Origin: Oscillospiraceae bacterium | GTDB lineage: Bacteria; Bacillota; Clostridia; Oscillospirales; Oscillospiraceae | Assembly: GCA_017430985.1 (NCBI GenBank) | Contig: JAFRLZ010000056.1 | Location: forward strand, 1 to 33,543 | Direction: 5' to 3' | Length of the DNA stretch: 33,543 bases | Part shown: piece after piece, positions 1 through 8,520 of the stretch | Layout of the letters: every line of letters starts with the position of its first letter | Position numbering within the stretch: the stretch's first letter is position 1 | The notes under the pieces: generated by a model | What the model was told of the DNA's origin: nothing | Seen by the model: the letters and a program-made list of their open reading frames with translations, nothing else | The model's database searches: none | Program-made: the position numbers and the translations under genes

Positions 1-28
1 CCTGAGCCAGGATCAAACTCTCAATAAA
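1..28 (-). rRNA. rrs: 16S ribosomal RNA, first bases of the 5' end
   Basis: Read on the minus strand, the first 21 bases of the window are the universal 16S 5' sequence (the site of the common 27F primer, AGAGTTTGATCCTGGC onwards). Only the extreme 5' end is present; the rest of the gene lies beyond the left edge. The exact mature 5' end is not visible and is placed about seven bases upstream of AGAGTTTG by analogy with other Firmicutes. Tandem promoters upstream support a functional rRNA operon. Confidence 0.95.
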
Positions 29-222
29 ATGGTATCTTAAAGACCCTTTCGGATCTCTAAAATCATTTCATCTGAGCGCTTTCTCAGCTCTCAAAAGAAT
101 CTTTGCGAAGCTCTTTCGAGCCCCGTTTCAAGTTCCCTTTCCGGTGCTTATTTTGCATAAGCTTTCTTACATTGTTCAATTTTCAAGGTACATTCCAAGC
201 GCCTGCCCCGAAGGGCGACAGC
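29..222 (-). other. 16S rRNA leader (pre-rRNA 5' region)
   Basis: This is the transcribed leader between the proximal promoter and 16S. At 170-190, minus strand, it carries CCTTGAAAATTGAACAATG, the kind of motif (TTGAAAA-TGAACA) often found in Firmicutes rRNA leaders and spacers and linked to antitermination or processing. Several short GAAA-capped hairpins lie closer to 16S. The lower GC content against the flanking genes is typical of rRNA leaders. No protein gene is supported here. Confidence 0.6.
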
Positions 223-228
223 TTGATT

Positions 229-258
229 AGTATACCTCAGCGGTTGACCGTTTGTCAA
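229..258 (-). promoter_or_regulatory. rRNA promoter P2 (sigma-A)
   Basis: Minus strand: -35 TTGACA at 258-253, 18-bp spacer, -10 TATACT at 234-229. It is the proximal of two tandem promoters aimed at the 16S gene. Confidence 0.8.
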
Positions 259-330
259 GAACTTTTTTCGCCGTTTCCAACGTTTTTTCGGTTCTTCGGC
301 CAACATGAGCCACACCTGAAGTGCTTTGAC

Positions 331-359
331 ACTATAGCACCTAAAATGCCGCTTGTCAA
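331..359 (-). promoter_or_regulatory. rRNA promoter P1 (sigma-A)
   Basis: Minus strand: -35 TTGACA at 359-354, exact 17-bp spacer, -10 TATAGT at 336-331. It lies about 100 bp upstream of P2; tandem promoters are usual for rRNA operons. Confidence 0.82.
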
Positions 360-440
360 CACTTTTTTGTCGCTTTTTTGAGGAGATTTTTTAACTTCTA
401 AATCTTGTGGTCGGAGCCCTGTTTCGCCTACAAAATAGCG

Positions 441-469
441 AAAAGCGGAGGCCGTCGGCCTCCGCTTTT
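441..469 (-). terminator. Rho-independent terminator of the zinc-ribbon gene
   Basis: A perfect 13-bp stem (441-453 with 457-469) with a 3-nt loop, followed on the minus strand by a T-rich run. It separates the zinc-ribbon gene from the rRNA promoters. The A/T-flanked stem could also work in the other direction. Confidence 0.8.
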
Positions 470-485
470 TCGTTGTTTTGACGGG

Positions 486-1292
486 TCAGAACCACTTGAT
501 CTTATTGAGCAGCGGCAGCTCCTCTTTTTTGCCGTTTACAGCGCTGATGAGGCCCTTGATGGACAGCACGGCGCCCAGGATCGTGATCGCCCAGCCCGCG
601 CCGACAAAGGAGGCGATCATGCTGCCGACGGCGGTGCAGGCCAGAAGCTTGAGCCCCTGTTTGGCGTGGAACTTGACGAACTCGTCCTCCTGCCCGAAGA
701 GCAGCGGCACGAAGACCAGCGCGCCCAGATAGGAGATCGCGGCCAGGCCCCTGTTCCGGGACTGTCTGGCGGTCTCGTTGAGCGCTTCGGCGACCTCGTC
801 GGCGCCGAAAGAATAGCGGCGGCCGCCGATGTTGACGGACACGCGCGGGTCGTCTCCGCTCTCCTCCGCCCCATAGCCGCTGCTGTCGCCGCCGATGTTG
901 ACGTTGAGGTTGCCGCTGTCGTCACGATGGATGCGGATACCGTCGCCGATGTTGATGTCGGTCCGGCGGCCGCTGCCGCGATTGACATAGCTCTCGGCGC
1001 GGCGTTCCTTTTCCTCCTGCGCGCGGCGGAAATCCTCCTCCATCTGACGGCGGCGGCGTTCGTTTTCGGCCCAGATGCGGTCGCTCTCCTGCCGCTCGGC
1101 GCGGCGGCGCTCCGCCTCGGCGCGCAGATCCTGCTCATACGCGGCGGCCTGGGCCGCCTGAGCGGCGTAGGCCGCGGCCTGCGCCTGGGCCTGCGCGGCG
1201 CGCTGCTGCTCGGCCTCCGGGTCGAAGCCGCAGGCCACGCACACCGTCTGTCCGTCCGGGATATAGGCGCCGCATTTGCTGCAATATGCCAT
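486..1292 (-). CDS. Zinc-ribbon membrane protein with long coiled coil
   Basis: 268 residues of unknown function. The N-terminus is a short zinc ribbon (Cys4, Cys7, Cys18, Cys21). An Ala/Gln-rich then Arg/Glu-rich stretch (about 26-105), very likely coiled coil, follows. A middle part has two NIGG-containing strands (NVNIGGD and VSVNIGGRR) resembling a small beta domain. The last 90 residues hold two or three hydrophobic segments similar to DUF4870-type membrane domains (FHAKQGLKLL is typical of those). The start is ATG 1292, six bases after AGGTGGAG; an upstream in-frame GTG at 1304 lies inside that ribosome site and is rejected. It has its own promoter and terminator. An envelope or sensor role is possible, but nothing in the sequence fixes it. 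Confidence 0.8.
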   Translation of the reverse strand: MAYCSKCGAYIPDGQTVCVACGFDPEAEQQRAAQAQAQAAAYAAQAAQAAAYEQDLRAEAERRRAERQESDRIWAENERRRRQMEEDFRRAQEEKERRAESYVNRGSGRRTDINIGDGIRIHRDDSGNLNVNIGGDSSGYGAEESGDDPRVSVNIGGRRYSFGADEVAEALNETARQSRNRGLAAISYLGALVFVPLLFGQEDEFVKFHAKQGLKLLACTAVGSMIASFVGAGWAITILGAVLSIKGLISAVNGKKEELPLLNKIKWF

Positions 1293-1328
1293 ATCGTTCT
1301 CCACCTTTGTGGTCTGTTTCTAATCGGT

Positions 1329-1357
1329 ATTATACGATACGGCGCGCGCTATTTCAA
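1329..1357 (-). promoter_or_regulatory. Sigma-A promoter of the zinc-ribbon gene
   Basis: Minus strand: -35 TTGAAA at 1357-1352, 17-bp spacer, -10 TATAAT (consensus) at 1334-1329. It lies directly after the sleB stop codon; no terminator separates them, so sleB transcripts may also read through. Confidence 0.8.
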
Positions 1358-1376
1358 GTGAAGGAACTGTAAATCT

Positions 1377-2066
1377 CTACGCGCAGAAGCGGTGGTTGCC
1401 GATCGTCACGATCAGGGGCCGCGACCAGATCCACCTGCTCGTCGCGGTGGCGGGGTTGAAGTAATAGATTGCGCCGCCGCTGGGATCGGAGCCGTTCAGC
1501 GCGTCCTGCGCGGCGCGGTAGGCGCTCTCGGCCACGGGCTTTTCAAACTGCCCGTCGACGATGCAGGTGAAGGCGTCGGTCTGGTAGATCACGCCCGCGA
1601 CGGTGTCCGGGAAAGAGGGATGCCGCACGCGGTTGAGCACCACGGCCCCGACGGCCACCTGCCCGGTATAGGGCTCGCCGCGCGCCTCGGCCGAAATGAG
1701 CCGCGCGAGCAAATCGAGGTCGCCCGCCGCGGTGCCGCCCGCTCCGCTCGCCGCGCCGGGGTCGACGCCGTTGGGCAGGCCGAGAGCCGCGAGGGTCTGC
1801 GTGCCGGCCTGGCCGTCCGCGGACAGGCCGTTGGCGCGCTGGAACCAGCGCACGGCCGCCTCGGTGCGGCTGCCGTACACGCCGTCCACGGCCCCGTCGT
1901 AGTAGCCCCAGTCCTTGAGGCGCCTCTGGATCTCGGTGACGGTCGCGCCGGAGGAGCCCCGCTTGTAGAGATCGGCCGCGGCGCGCTGCGCCATGGCGAT
2001 CAGCAGGACGTTCACGGCGAAGACGATCACGAGATCGATCAGCAGTTTCTTTTGCTTGGCAGACAT
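1377..2066 (-). CDS. sleB: Spore cortex-lytic enzyme, SleB-type cell wall hydrolase
   Basis: 229 residues. SleB is a lytic transglycosylase that degrades muramic-delta-lactam cortex peptidoglycan during spore germination. Seen here: one hydrophobic N-terminal segment (about 8-26) as signal or anchor, a peptidoglycan-binding domain (about 37-97; WGYYDG, GSRTEAAV, FQRANGL), a Gly/Ala linker, then a hydrolase_2 catalytic domain from about 117 to the end. Glu127 in LISAEARGE is the expected catalytic acid, and GNHRF near the C-terminus is typical of the family. It is shorter than the roughly 300-residue Bacillus protein because the linker is short. No ypeB partner is next to it. The family also has vegetative hydrolases, so a germination role is likely but not certain. 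Its ribosome site lies inside a hairpin (see 2075-2103). Confidence 0.88.
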   Translation of the reverse strand: MSAKQKKLLIDLVIVFAVNVLLIAMAQRAAADLYKRGSSGATVTEIQRRLKDWGYYDGAVDGVYGSRTEAAVRWFQRANGLSADGQAGTQTLAALGLPNGVDPGAASGAGGTAAGDLDLLARLISAEARGEPYTGQVAVGAVVLNRVRHPSFPDTVAGVIYQTDAFTCIVDGQFEKPVAESAYRAAQDALNGSDPSGGAIYYFNPATATSRWIWSRPLIVTIGNHRFCA

Positions 2067-2074
2067 AAAAACAC

Positions 2075-2103
2075 CCCCACAAACTGTGCTTAGTTTGTGA
2101 GGG
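2075..2103 (-). terminator. thrS terminator whose 3' arm carries the sleB ribosome-binding site
   Basis: Minus strand: CCCTCACAAACT, a 6-nt loop, then AGTTTGTGGGGG, followed by TG and five Ts. The stem is 8 perfect bp plus a GC clamp with one bulge. The T-run ends at the A of the sleB ATG (2066), and the only purine-rich ribosome site for sleB (GGGGGTG) is the 3' arm of the stem. It acts as a terminator for thrS and would also hide the sleB ribosome site in longer transcripts. Confidence 0.75.
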
Positions 2104-2123
2104 CATTTCCATTCTATTCTTTT

Positions 2124-3887
2124 TCAGCTCTTTTTATTGTCGATCTCGTCCCGGATCTGCGCGAGGAAATCGTCGACCGGCATGGCGCCGAGGTCCTTGC
2201 CCGCGCGGGTGCGGACGGCGACGGCGCCGCTCTCGGCCTCCTTGTCGCCCACGACCAGCATGTACGGGACCTTCTGCATCTGCGCCTCGCGGATCTTGTA
2301 GCCGATCTTCTCGTTGCGCAGATCGGTCTCGACGCGCACGCCCGCCTTGTCGAGCTGCGCGGCGACCTGCTTCGCGTAATCCGCGGCGCGGTCGGTGATG
2401 GGCATGACCACGGCCTGCACGGGGCTGAGCCAGGTCGGGAAGGCGCCGCCGAAGTGCTCGGTGATGACGCCGATGAAGCGCTCGATGGAGCCGAAGACCA
2501 CGCGGTGGATCATCACCGGGCAGTGCTTCTCGCCGTCGGCGCCGACGTACTCCAGATCGAAGCGGCCGGGCAGCTGGTAGTCGAGCTGGATGGTGCCGCA
2601 CTGCCAGGTGCGGCCGAGGCTGTCCTGGATGTGGAAGTCCAGCTTCGGGCCGTAGAAGGCTCCGTCGCCGGGGTTGATCTCGTAGGTCTTGCCGATGCTG
2701 GTGATCGCGTCGGCCAGCGCCGCGGTGGCGACATCCCAATCCTCGACGGAGCCGATGTGATCCTCCGGCATGGTGCTCAGCTCGATGGTGTAGGGCAGGC
2801 CGAAGAGGCTGTAGACCTCGTCGAAGAGGCTCGCGATGCGGATGACCTCGTCCTTGATCTGCTCCTTGGCCAGCAAAATGTGCGCGTCGTCCTGCGTGAA
2901 GCAGCGCACGCGGAACATGCCGTGCAGCGCGCCGGACAGCTCGTGCCGGTGCACGAGGCCCAGCTCGCCGTAACGCAGGGGCAGGTCGCGGTAGGAGTGC
3001 GGCTCGAGATCGTAGACCAGGATGCTGCCGGGGCAGTTCATGGGCTTGATGGCAAAGTCCTCGCCGTCGATGACGGTCGTGTACATGTTGTCCTTATAGT
3101 GATCCCAGTGCCCGGAGGTCTCCCACAGGGTGCGGCGCATGATCTGGGGCGTGGAGATCTCCACATAGTCCCACTTCTTGTGCACCTCGCGCCAGTAGTC
3201 GATGAGGGTGTTCTTCAGCACCATGCCCTTCGGCAGGTAGAAGGGGAAGCCGGGGGCCTCGTCGCGGAAGGCGAAGAGCCCGAGCTCGCGGCCGAGCCTG
3301 CGGTGGTCGCGCTTCTTGGCCTCCTCGAGGCGGACCAGGTACTCGTCGAGCTCCTGCTGGGTGCGGAAGGCGACGCCGTTGATGCGGGTGAGCATCTTGT
3401 TCTTGCTGTCGTCCTTCCAGTAGGCGCCGGACTGCTGGGTGATCTTGAAGGCCTTGAGCGCCTTGGTGTAGGTCAGGTGCGGTCCGAGGCACATGTCGAC
3501 GTACTCGCCCTGCTGGAAGAAGCTGAACTCCGTCTCGTCGGCCAGATCGTCCATGTGCTCGAGCTTGAACTTCTCGCCGCGCTCGGCCATGAGCTTTTTG
3601 GAGTCCTCGCGGCTGAGCACGAAGGCCTTGATCGGCAGATTCTCCTTGACGATCTTCTTCATTTCCTTCTCGATGGCGTCGAGATCGTCCTGGGTCAGCT
3701 TGGCGTCGCCCAGGTCGACGTCGTAGTAGAAGCCGTTCTGGGTCGCCGGGCCGAAGGCGAAGTCCGCCTGCGGGAACAGGCGCTTGATGGCCTGGGCCAT
3801 GATGTGCGCCGCCGTGTGGCGCAGAACGTGGAGCTCTTCCTCCTGCGGGCACTCGCCCACATGGCCGTCCTTGTAGATGATCTTCAT
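2124..3887 (-). CDS. thrS: Threonyl-tRNA synthetase lacking the TGS domain
   Basis: 587 residues. It charges tRNA-Thr with threonine in the cytosol. The start is ATG 3887, preceded by GGGAGGG; an upstream in-frame start falls inside the T-box terminator and is rejected. After about 18 residues the protein goes straight into the editing domain with its HxxxH motif (His24, His28), so the N-terminal TGS domain of the usual roughly 640-residue enzyme is absent. The class II core is complete: motif 2 (RHELSGALHG), zinc ligands in MNCPGS, in DDAH and in MIHRV, and the C-terminal anticodon-binding domain. TGS-less forms occur in related clostridia (from memory), so this is a lineage form rather than damage. 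Expression is controlled by the T-box leader directly upstream. Confidence 0.96.
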   Translation of the reverse strand: MKIIYKDGHVGECPQEEELHVLRHTAAHIMAQAIKRLFPQADFAFGPATQNGFYYDVDLGDAKLTQDDLDAIEKEMKKIVKENLPIKAFVLSREDSKKLMAERGEKFKLEHMDDLADETEFSFFQQGEYVDMCLGPHLTYTKALKAFKITQQSGAYWKDDSKNKMLTRINGVAFRTQQELDEYLVRLEEAKKRDHRRLGRELGLFAFRDEAPGFPFYLPKGMVLKNTLIDYWREVHKKWDYVEISTPQIMRRTLWETSGHWDHYKDNMYTTVIDGEDFAIKPMNCPGSILVYDLEPHSYRDLPLRYGELGLVHRHELSGALHGMFRVRCFTQDDAHILLAKEQIKDEVIRIASLFDEVYSLFGLPYTIELSTMPEDHIGSVEDWDVATAALADAITSIGKTYEINPGDGAFYGPKLDFHIQDSLGRTWQCGTIQLDYQLPGRFDLEYVGADGEKHCPVMIHRVVFGSIERFIGVITEHFGGAFPTWLSPVQAVVMPITDRAADYAKQVAAQLDKAGVRVETDLRNEKIGYKIREAQMQKVPYMLVVGDKEAESGAVAVRTRAGKDLGAMPVDDFLAQIRDEIDNKKS

Positions 3888-3902
3888 TTGCAAACCCTCC
3901 CT

Positions 3903-4136
3903 GAAAATGAAAAGCCCCTCGACGGCATTTTGCCGCCAAGGGTGCATAAAAATACACGGTCCCACCTTGGTGTTTCACTCGTTCGACGCGTAACGCCGTC
4001 GCGCGGGGCGGCATTTCCTCCGCCCGGCTCGGGAAGCGGTACGCGCGTCCGGCTCGCTCCGGGGCGGCTTGCAGCCCGGGCCTGCCCTCTCTGTGCGGAT
4101 CTTGCCTGCGCGTTCTTCCGTCAACGCCTTTGAATG
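3903..4136 (-). ncRNA. T-box riboswitch leader of thrS (threonine, specifier ACC)
   Basis: Minus-strand leader between the thrS promoter and its ribosome site. The antiterminator T-box core AAGGTGGGACCGTG is at 3968-3955. Stem I closes with GGAAG (from 4120) against CTTCC near 4035, and the specifier triplet ACC (Thr) sits at 4040-4038 just before the closing strand, followed by a purine. An AG-rich bulge (AGAGAG) is near 4090. A 12-bp terminator stem (about 3916-3942) with a T-rich tail (3914-3903) precedes the gene. T-boxes sense uncharged tRNA by pairing with its anticodon and CCA end and so favour read-through on threonine starvation. Confidence 0.9.
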
Positions 4137-4142
4137 GAACAC

Positions 4143-4171
4143 ATCATAACACTCGCGTTCTGCCCTGTCAA
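4143..4171 (-). promoter_or_regulatory. Sigma-A promoter of the thrS T-box transcript
   Basis: Minus strand: perfect -35 TTGACA at 4171-4166, 17-bp spacer, -10 TATGAT at 4148-4143. The predicted start near 4136 fits the 5' edge of the T-box. Confidence 0.88.
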
Positions 4172-4178
4172 GCGGGAG

Positions 4179-4239
4179 TTTTCGCCGCAGGGGCGAGCGG
4201 TTTTTCCGGGAGGGGCAAGCCCCTCCCCTACGGCGAAAA
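4179..4239. repeat. REP/MITE-like palindromic element, copy A
   Basis: Outer arms TTTTCGCCGCAGGGG (4179-4193) and CCCCTACGGCGAAAA (4225-4239) are inverted and match at 14 of 15 positions. Inside is a perfect 9-bp palindrome GGGAGGGGC-AA-GCCCCTCCC (4208-4227). The same GGGAGGGGCAAGCCCCTCCCCTAC core recurs, in two orientations, at 31939-32012, and half of it (CGTAGGGGCGGGGC) at 7311-7324. The element sits between the rpoD terminator and the thrS promoter. It encodes no protein. Confidence 0.7.
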
Positions 4240-4274
4240 AGTTGGAGACGGGCGGGGCCCGTCTCCAACTTTTT
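4236..4274 (-). terminator. Terminator of the dgt-dnaG-rpoD operon
   Basis: A perfect 17-bp stem (4236-4252 with 4258-4274) with a 5-nt loop, A-run on one side and T-run on the other, starting 8 bases after the rpoD stop. By its symmetry it could work in both directions. Its left edge overlaps the arm of repeat copy A. Confidence 0.9.
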
Positions 4275-4282
4275 CTGCCTGT

Positions 4283-5530
<1,248 letters not shown>

Positions 5531-5534
5531 GTCT

Positions 5535-7277
5535 TTACCCCTTATATCCTTTTTTCTCTTTCAGCTTTTCGGCAAGCTTCCGCAGGTCGTCCGTGTCTGT
5601 CTTCTGCTCCCTGCGTTCGCGGATCCTTTCTATGTAATCGTTCAGCGCCCGCTCGCCCTGCGAGAGCCGCTCCGGCTCCTGCAGGAGCTGCACCAGCAGG
5701 CTCATCTCGCCCCCGCTGAGCGCCTCGCCGAGCGTGGCGGCGGAGAGCGCCTCGCCGCGCCGCGCTTTTTCCAGCAGCACCGAATAGATGTGCGCCAGCG
5801 CGCTCGAGGAAAAGTCCTCCGGCGCGGGCAGGCCGCCGCCCCGGCTCAGCTCCGGCTCCAGATACAGCAGACGCACGATGCCCTTCTCCGCCGCGGCCGA
5901 TGCCGGGTCCTCAAAGTGCAGCTCGCGCTGCTCGGGCTGCATCTGCCGCTCCGGCTGCGTCTGCCTCCGCGTCTGCTCCTGCCGCGCCTTGCCGAGCAGC
6001 CGCTTGCGCCGCCGCTCGACCTCGTCGCTCACGGCGTCGGCCTTCACGCCGGCCAGTTCCGCCACGCGCATGGCGTAGACCTGGCGTTCCACCGCGCCCG
6101 GCAGGTGGGCGACGAGCTCCGAGGCCTCCTTGAGAAAGGCCACCTTCTGCTCGTCCGACGAGAGCTCGTATTTCTCCGTCACGGCGCGCAGGCGATAGTC
6201 GATCTGGTCCTCCGAGCCCTCCAGCAGATTGCGGAAGGCGTCGGCCCCGCGCTTTTTGATATATTCGTCCGGGTCCTTCGCGCCCTCCAGACGCAGCACC
6301 TTGACCTTCATGTCCAGCTTCTCAAGGATGCCGATGGCCCGCTGCGCGGCCTTGATCCCGGCCGTGTCGTTGTCGTAGGCGATGATGACCTCGTTCGTAT
6401 AGCGCGACAGGAGCCGCGCCTGCTCCGGCGTCAGCGAGGTGCCCAGCGAGGCGACCGCCGAGTCGAAACCCGCCTGATGGAGCGAGACCACGTCTATATT
6501 GCCCTCCGATAGGATGATATATCCGCTTTTGCTTTTTTTAGCCAGATTGAGGGCGAAAAGATTGCGGCTTTTGTTAAAAACCAGCGTTTCCGGGCTGTTC
6601 ATGTACTTTGGCTCCCCGTCGCCGAGGATGCGGCCGGAAAAGCCGATGACGTTCCCGCGCACGTCGATGACCGGGAACATGAGGCGTTTTCGGAAGGTGT
6701 CGTAAAAGCCGCCGTTTTTGCCCTTGCGCACGAGGCCCGCTTCAAACAGCTCCATGTCCGTAAAGCCCCTGGCCTTCATCGCGTCGCGCAGGCTGCTCCA
6801 GGCGTCCGGCGCGAAACCGACGCCGAAATTCTTGGCTGTTGCCGCGCCGATCCGGCGCTCGGCCATGTAGCGCTTCGCCGCCTCGCCCCCGGGCGAGGAC
6901 AGCTGCGCGTAGAAAAAGCGCGCCGCTTCCCGGTTGAGCGCGAGCATGCGTTCGCGTTTCCGGCTGTCGCGGTCGCTGGCCTCCTCCGGTACGGTCATGT
7001 TCACGCGCCGCGCCAGAAATTCCACCGCCTCGGGAAAGCTGAGACCCTCGATCTCCATGATGAAGTTGATCACGCCGCCGCCCTTGCCGCAGCCGAAGCA
7101 GTGGTAGATCTGCTTGTCCGGCGAGACGGAGAAGGACGGGGTCTTTTCGCTGTGGAAGGGGCAGAGCCCGAAGAGGTTCGAGCCGCTCTTCTTGCTCAGC
7201 CGCACATAGGAGGACACGACCTCCACGATGTCGTTGCGGTCGACCAGTTCGTTCAGGAAATTTTCGGGTATCGCCAT
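5535..7277 (-). CDS. dnaG: DNA primase
   Basis: 580 residues. It makes the RNA primers for lagging-strand synthesis together with the replicative helicase. Seen here: CHC2 zinc-binding domain with Cys39, His42, Cys60, Cys63; the RNA polymerase core with FGVGFAP and [20 protein letters not shown]; a TOPRIM segment beginning with the metal-binding Glu of SEGNIDVV and continuing to DNDTAG; and a variable C-terminal helicase-binding region with a Gln/Arg-rich linker (around [13 protein letters not shown]). The start is ATG 7277, six bases after GGAGGTGAG. It is the middle gene of dgt-dnaG-rpoD, a version of the macromolecular-synthesis operon. Nothing looks damaged. Confidence 0.97.
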   Translation of the reverse strand: MAIPENFLNELVDRNDIVEVVSSYVRLSKKSGSNLFGLCPFHSEKTPSFSVSPDKQIYHCFGCGKGGGVINFIMEIEGLSFPEAVEFLARRVNMTVPEEASDRDSRKRERMLALNREAARFFYAQLSSPGGEAAKRYMAERRIGAATAKNFGVGFAPDAWSSLRDAMKARGFTDMELFEAGLVRKGKNGGFYDTFRKRLMFPVIDVRGNVIGFSGRILGDGEPKYMNSPETLVFNKSRNLFALNLAKKSKSGYIILSEGNIDVVSLHQAGFDSAVASLGTSLTPEQARLLSRYTNEVIIAYDNDTAGIKAAQRAIGILEKLDMKVKVLRLEGAKDPDEYIKKRGADAFRNLLEGSEDQIDYRLRAVTEKYELSSDEQKVAFLKEASELVAHLPGAVERQVYAMRVAELAGVKADAVSDEVERRRKRLLGKARQEQTRRQTQPERQMQPEQRELHFEDPASAAAEKGIVRLLYLEPELSRGGGLPAPEDFSSSALAHIYSVLLEKARRGEALSAATLGEALSGGEMSLLVQLLQEPERLSQGERALNDYIERIRERREQKTDTDDLRKLAEKLKEKKGYKG

Positions 7278-7339
7278 CGGCTCTCACCTCCCTATGGGCA
7301 GTTTTTTATTCGTAGGGGCGGGGCTTTGAATGGGGGAAT

Positions 7340-8344
7340 TCATTTTACCGTCCACGCGAACGGGATGAACAGCTCCCCGTATTTCTCCATGGCGTAGCCG
7401 TCGGTCATGCCGGATATGTAGTCGCAGGCGGCCCGCTCGCAGCCTTCCCGCTCGGCGATGGGGACGAAGTCCTCCGGCAGCGCCTCGGGATGCGCCGTGT
7501 AATAGTCGTACAGACGGCCGAGGATGCCGTCGACCTTGTTCTCCTCGCCCTTGGCCTTGGGGTTGTGGTAGACGGCGGCGAACATGAAGACGTGGAACTC
7601 GTCGTAGACCGCCTGCATCTCCGGCGAGAAGCGCAGGACCCCGTCGCCGCTGTTGGCGATGAGATCGCTCAGCATGGCGTTGATGCGTTCGCTGTTGCGC
7701 TCGCCGCAGCTCACGCGGATCGCCTCCGGCACGTCCTGCGCCGTGAGGATGCCCGCGCGGATCGCGTCGTCCAGATCGTGGTTGAGGTAGGCGATATGGT
7801 CGCACAGCCGCACGGTCGTGGCTTCCCGCGTGTCGTCCGGCGCGCCGGTGGTGTGGTTCAGGATGCCCATGCGCGTCTCATGGCAGAGGTTGAGCCCCTG
7901 GCCGTCGCGCTCCAGGATGTCCACCACGCGCAGGCTCTGCTCATAGTGCTTGAAGCCGCCGGGATGGATGCGGTCGAGCGCGCGCTCGCCCGCGTGGCCG
8001 AAGGGCGTGTGTCCCAGATCGTGCCCGAGGCCGATGGCCTCGGCCAGATCCTCGTTGAGCCGCAGCGCCCGCGCCACGGTGCGCGACAGACGCGTGACCT
8101 CCAGCGTATGGGTCAGGCGGGTGCGATAGTGGTCGCCCTCCGGCTGGAGGAAGACCTGCGTTTTATGCTTGAGGCGGCGGAAGGCCTTGGAGTGGGTCAC
8201 CCGGTCCACGTCCCGCTGGAAACAGGTGCGGATGGGGCAGGGCTCCTCCGGCACGAGCCGGCCGCGGCTGAGCGCCGCCGGCACGCCGTAAGGGCCGACG
8301 ATCACCCGCTCGAGCGCTTCGCGCTCCTCTCTCGGGCAGCTCAT
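7340..8344 (-). CDS. dgt: dGTPase-like dNTP triphosphohydrolase (HD domain)
   Basis: 334 residues. The family hydrolyses dGTP or other dNTPs to the nucleoside and triphosphate and helps set dNTP pools. Metal-binding HD residues are visible: His79 in the LTHTLEV segment, His108-Asp109 in GLGHDLGHTPFGH, and a later Asp in CDHIAYLNHDLDDA. The N-terminal RTCFQRDVDRVTHSKAFRRL segment is typical of the short Firmicutes type. It starts at ATG 8344 with AAAGGCGG about 8 bases upstream. It is first in the operon with dnaG and rpoD; 62 bp separate it from dnaG and contain half a palindromic repeat (7311-7324). The exact substrate preference cannot be read from the sequence. Confidence 0.93.
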   Translation of the reverse strand: MSCPREEREALERVIVGPYGVPAALSRGRLVPEEPCPIRTCFQRDVDRVTHSKAFRRLKHKTQVFLQPEGDHYRTRLTHTLEVTRLSRTVARALRLNEDLAEAIGLGHDLGHTPFGHAGERALDRIHPGGFKHYEQSLRVVDILERDGQGLNLCHETRMGILNHTTGAPDDTREATTVRLCDHIAYLNHDLDDAIRAGILTAQDVPEAIRVSCGERNSERINAMLSDLIANSGDGVLRFSPEMQAVYDEFHVFMFAAVYHNPKAKGEENKVDGILGRLYDYYTAHPEALPEDFVPIAEREGCERAACDYISGMTDGYAMEKYGELFIPFAWTVK

Positions 8345-8434
8345 GGGCGCACCGCCTTTCTTCGTCAGAATAAAAAAGAGCTTCGAAAAAGCCTTTCGAA
8401 ACTCTTATACGACGGGAAATCACATTTCCCTTTC

Positions 8435-8463
8435 TTTTTATCAAAAAATTTTTTTGCTGTCAA
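8435..8463 (-). promoter_or_regulatory. Sigma-A promoter of the dgt-dnaG-rpoD operon
   Basis: Minus strand: perfect -35 TTGACA at 8463-8458, 17-bp spacer made largely of A and T runs, -10 TAAAAA (4 of 6) at 8440-8435. The leader to dgt is about 90 bases and holds an imperfect hairpin built on TTCGAAA (8378-8404). Confidence 0.75.
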
Positions 8464-8473
8464 GGAGAGCTTC

Positions 8474-8517
8474 GCAGGGACGGCCGCAAAAGCCGCTGCG
8501 GCCGCTTTTTTCCCTGC
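8474..8517 (-). terminator. Hairpin after the cation ATPase gene, probable terminator
   Basis: A two-part stem: outer GCAGGGA/TCCCTGC (8474-8480 with 8511-8517) and inner CGGCCGCA/TGCGGCCG (8481-8488 with 8497-8504), with a one-sided T6 (plus strand) bulge. On the minus strand no clear T-run follows the stem, so termination is less certain than for the other hairpins here. It starts 4 bases after the ATPase stop. Confidence 0.5.
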
Positions 8518-8520
8518 TGT

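Noticed and set aside
103..381. Plus-strand 92-codon frame in the rRNA leader
   Set aside because: Phe/Pro-rich, no ribosome site, and lies over rRNA promoters and leader.
2097..4133. Long plus-strand open frame (678 codons) opposite thrS
   Set aside because: Antisense shadow in GC-rich DNA: it is rich in Val, Leu, Asp, Gly and Arg with no domain pattern, and thrS is certain on the other strand.
4179..4239. Reading the palindromic element as the terminator of rpoD
   Set aside because: The true terminator (4236-4274) lies closer to the stop codon; the element recurs elsewhere away from gene ends of this kind.
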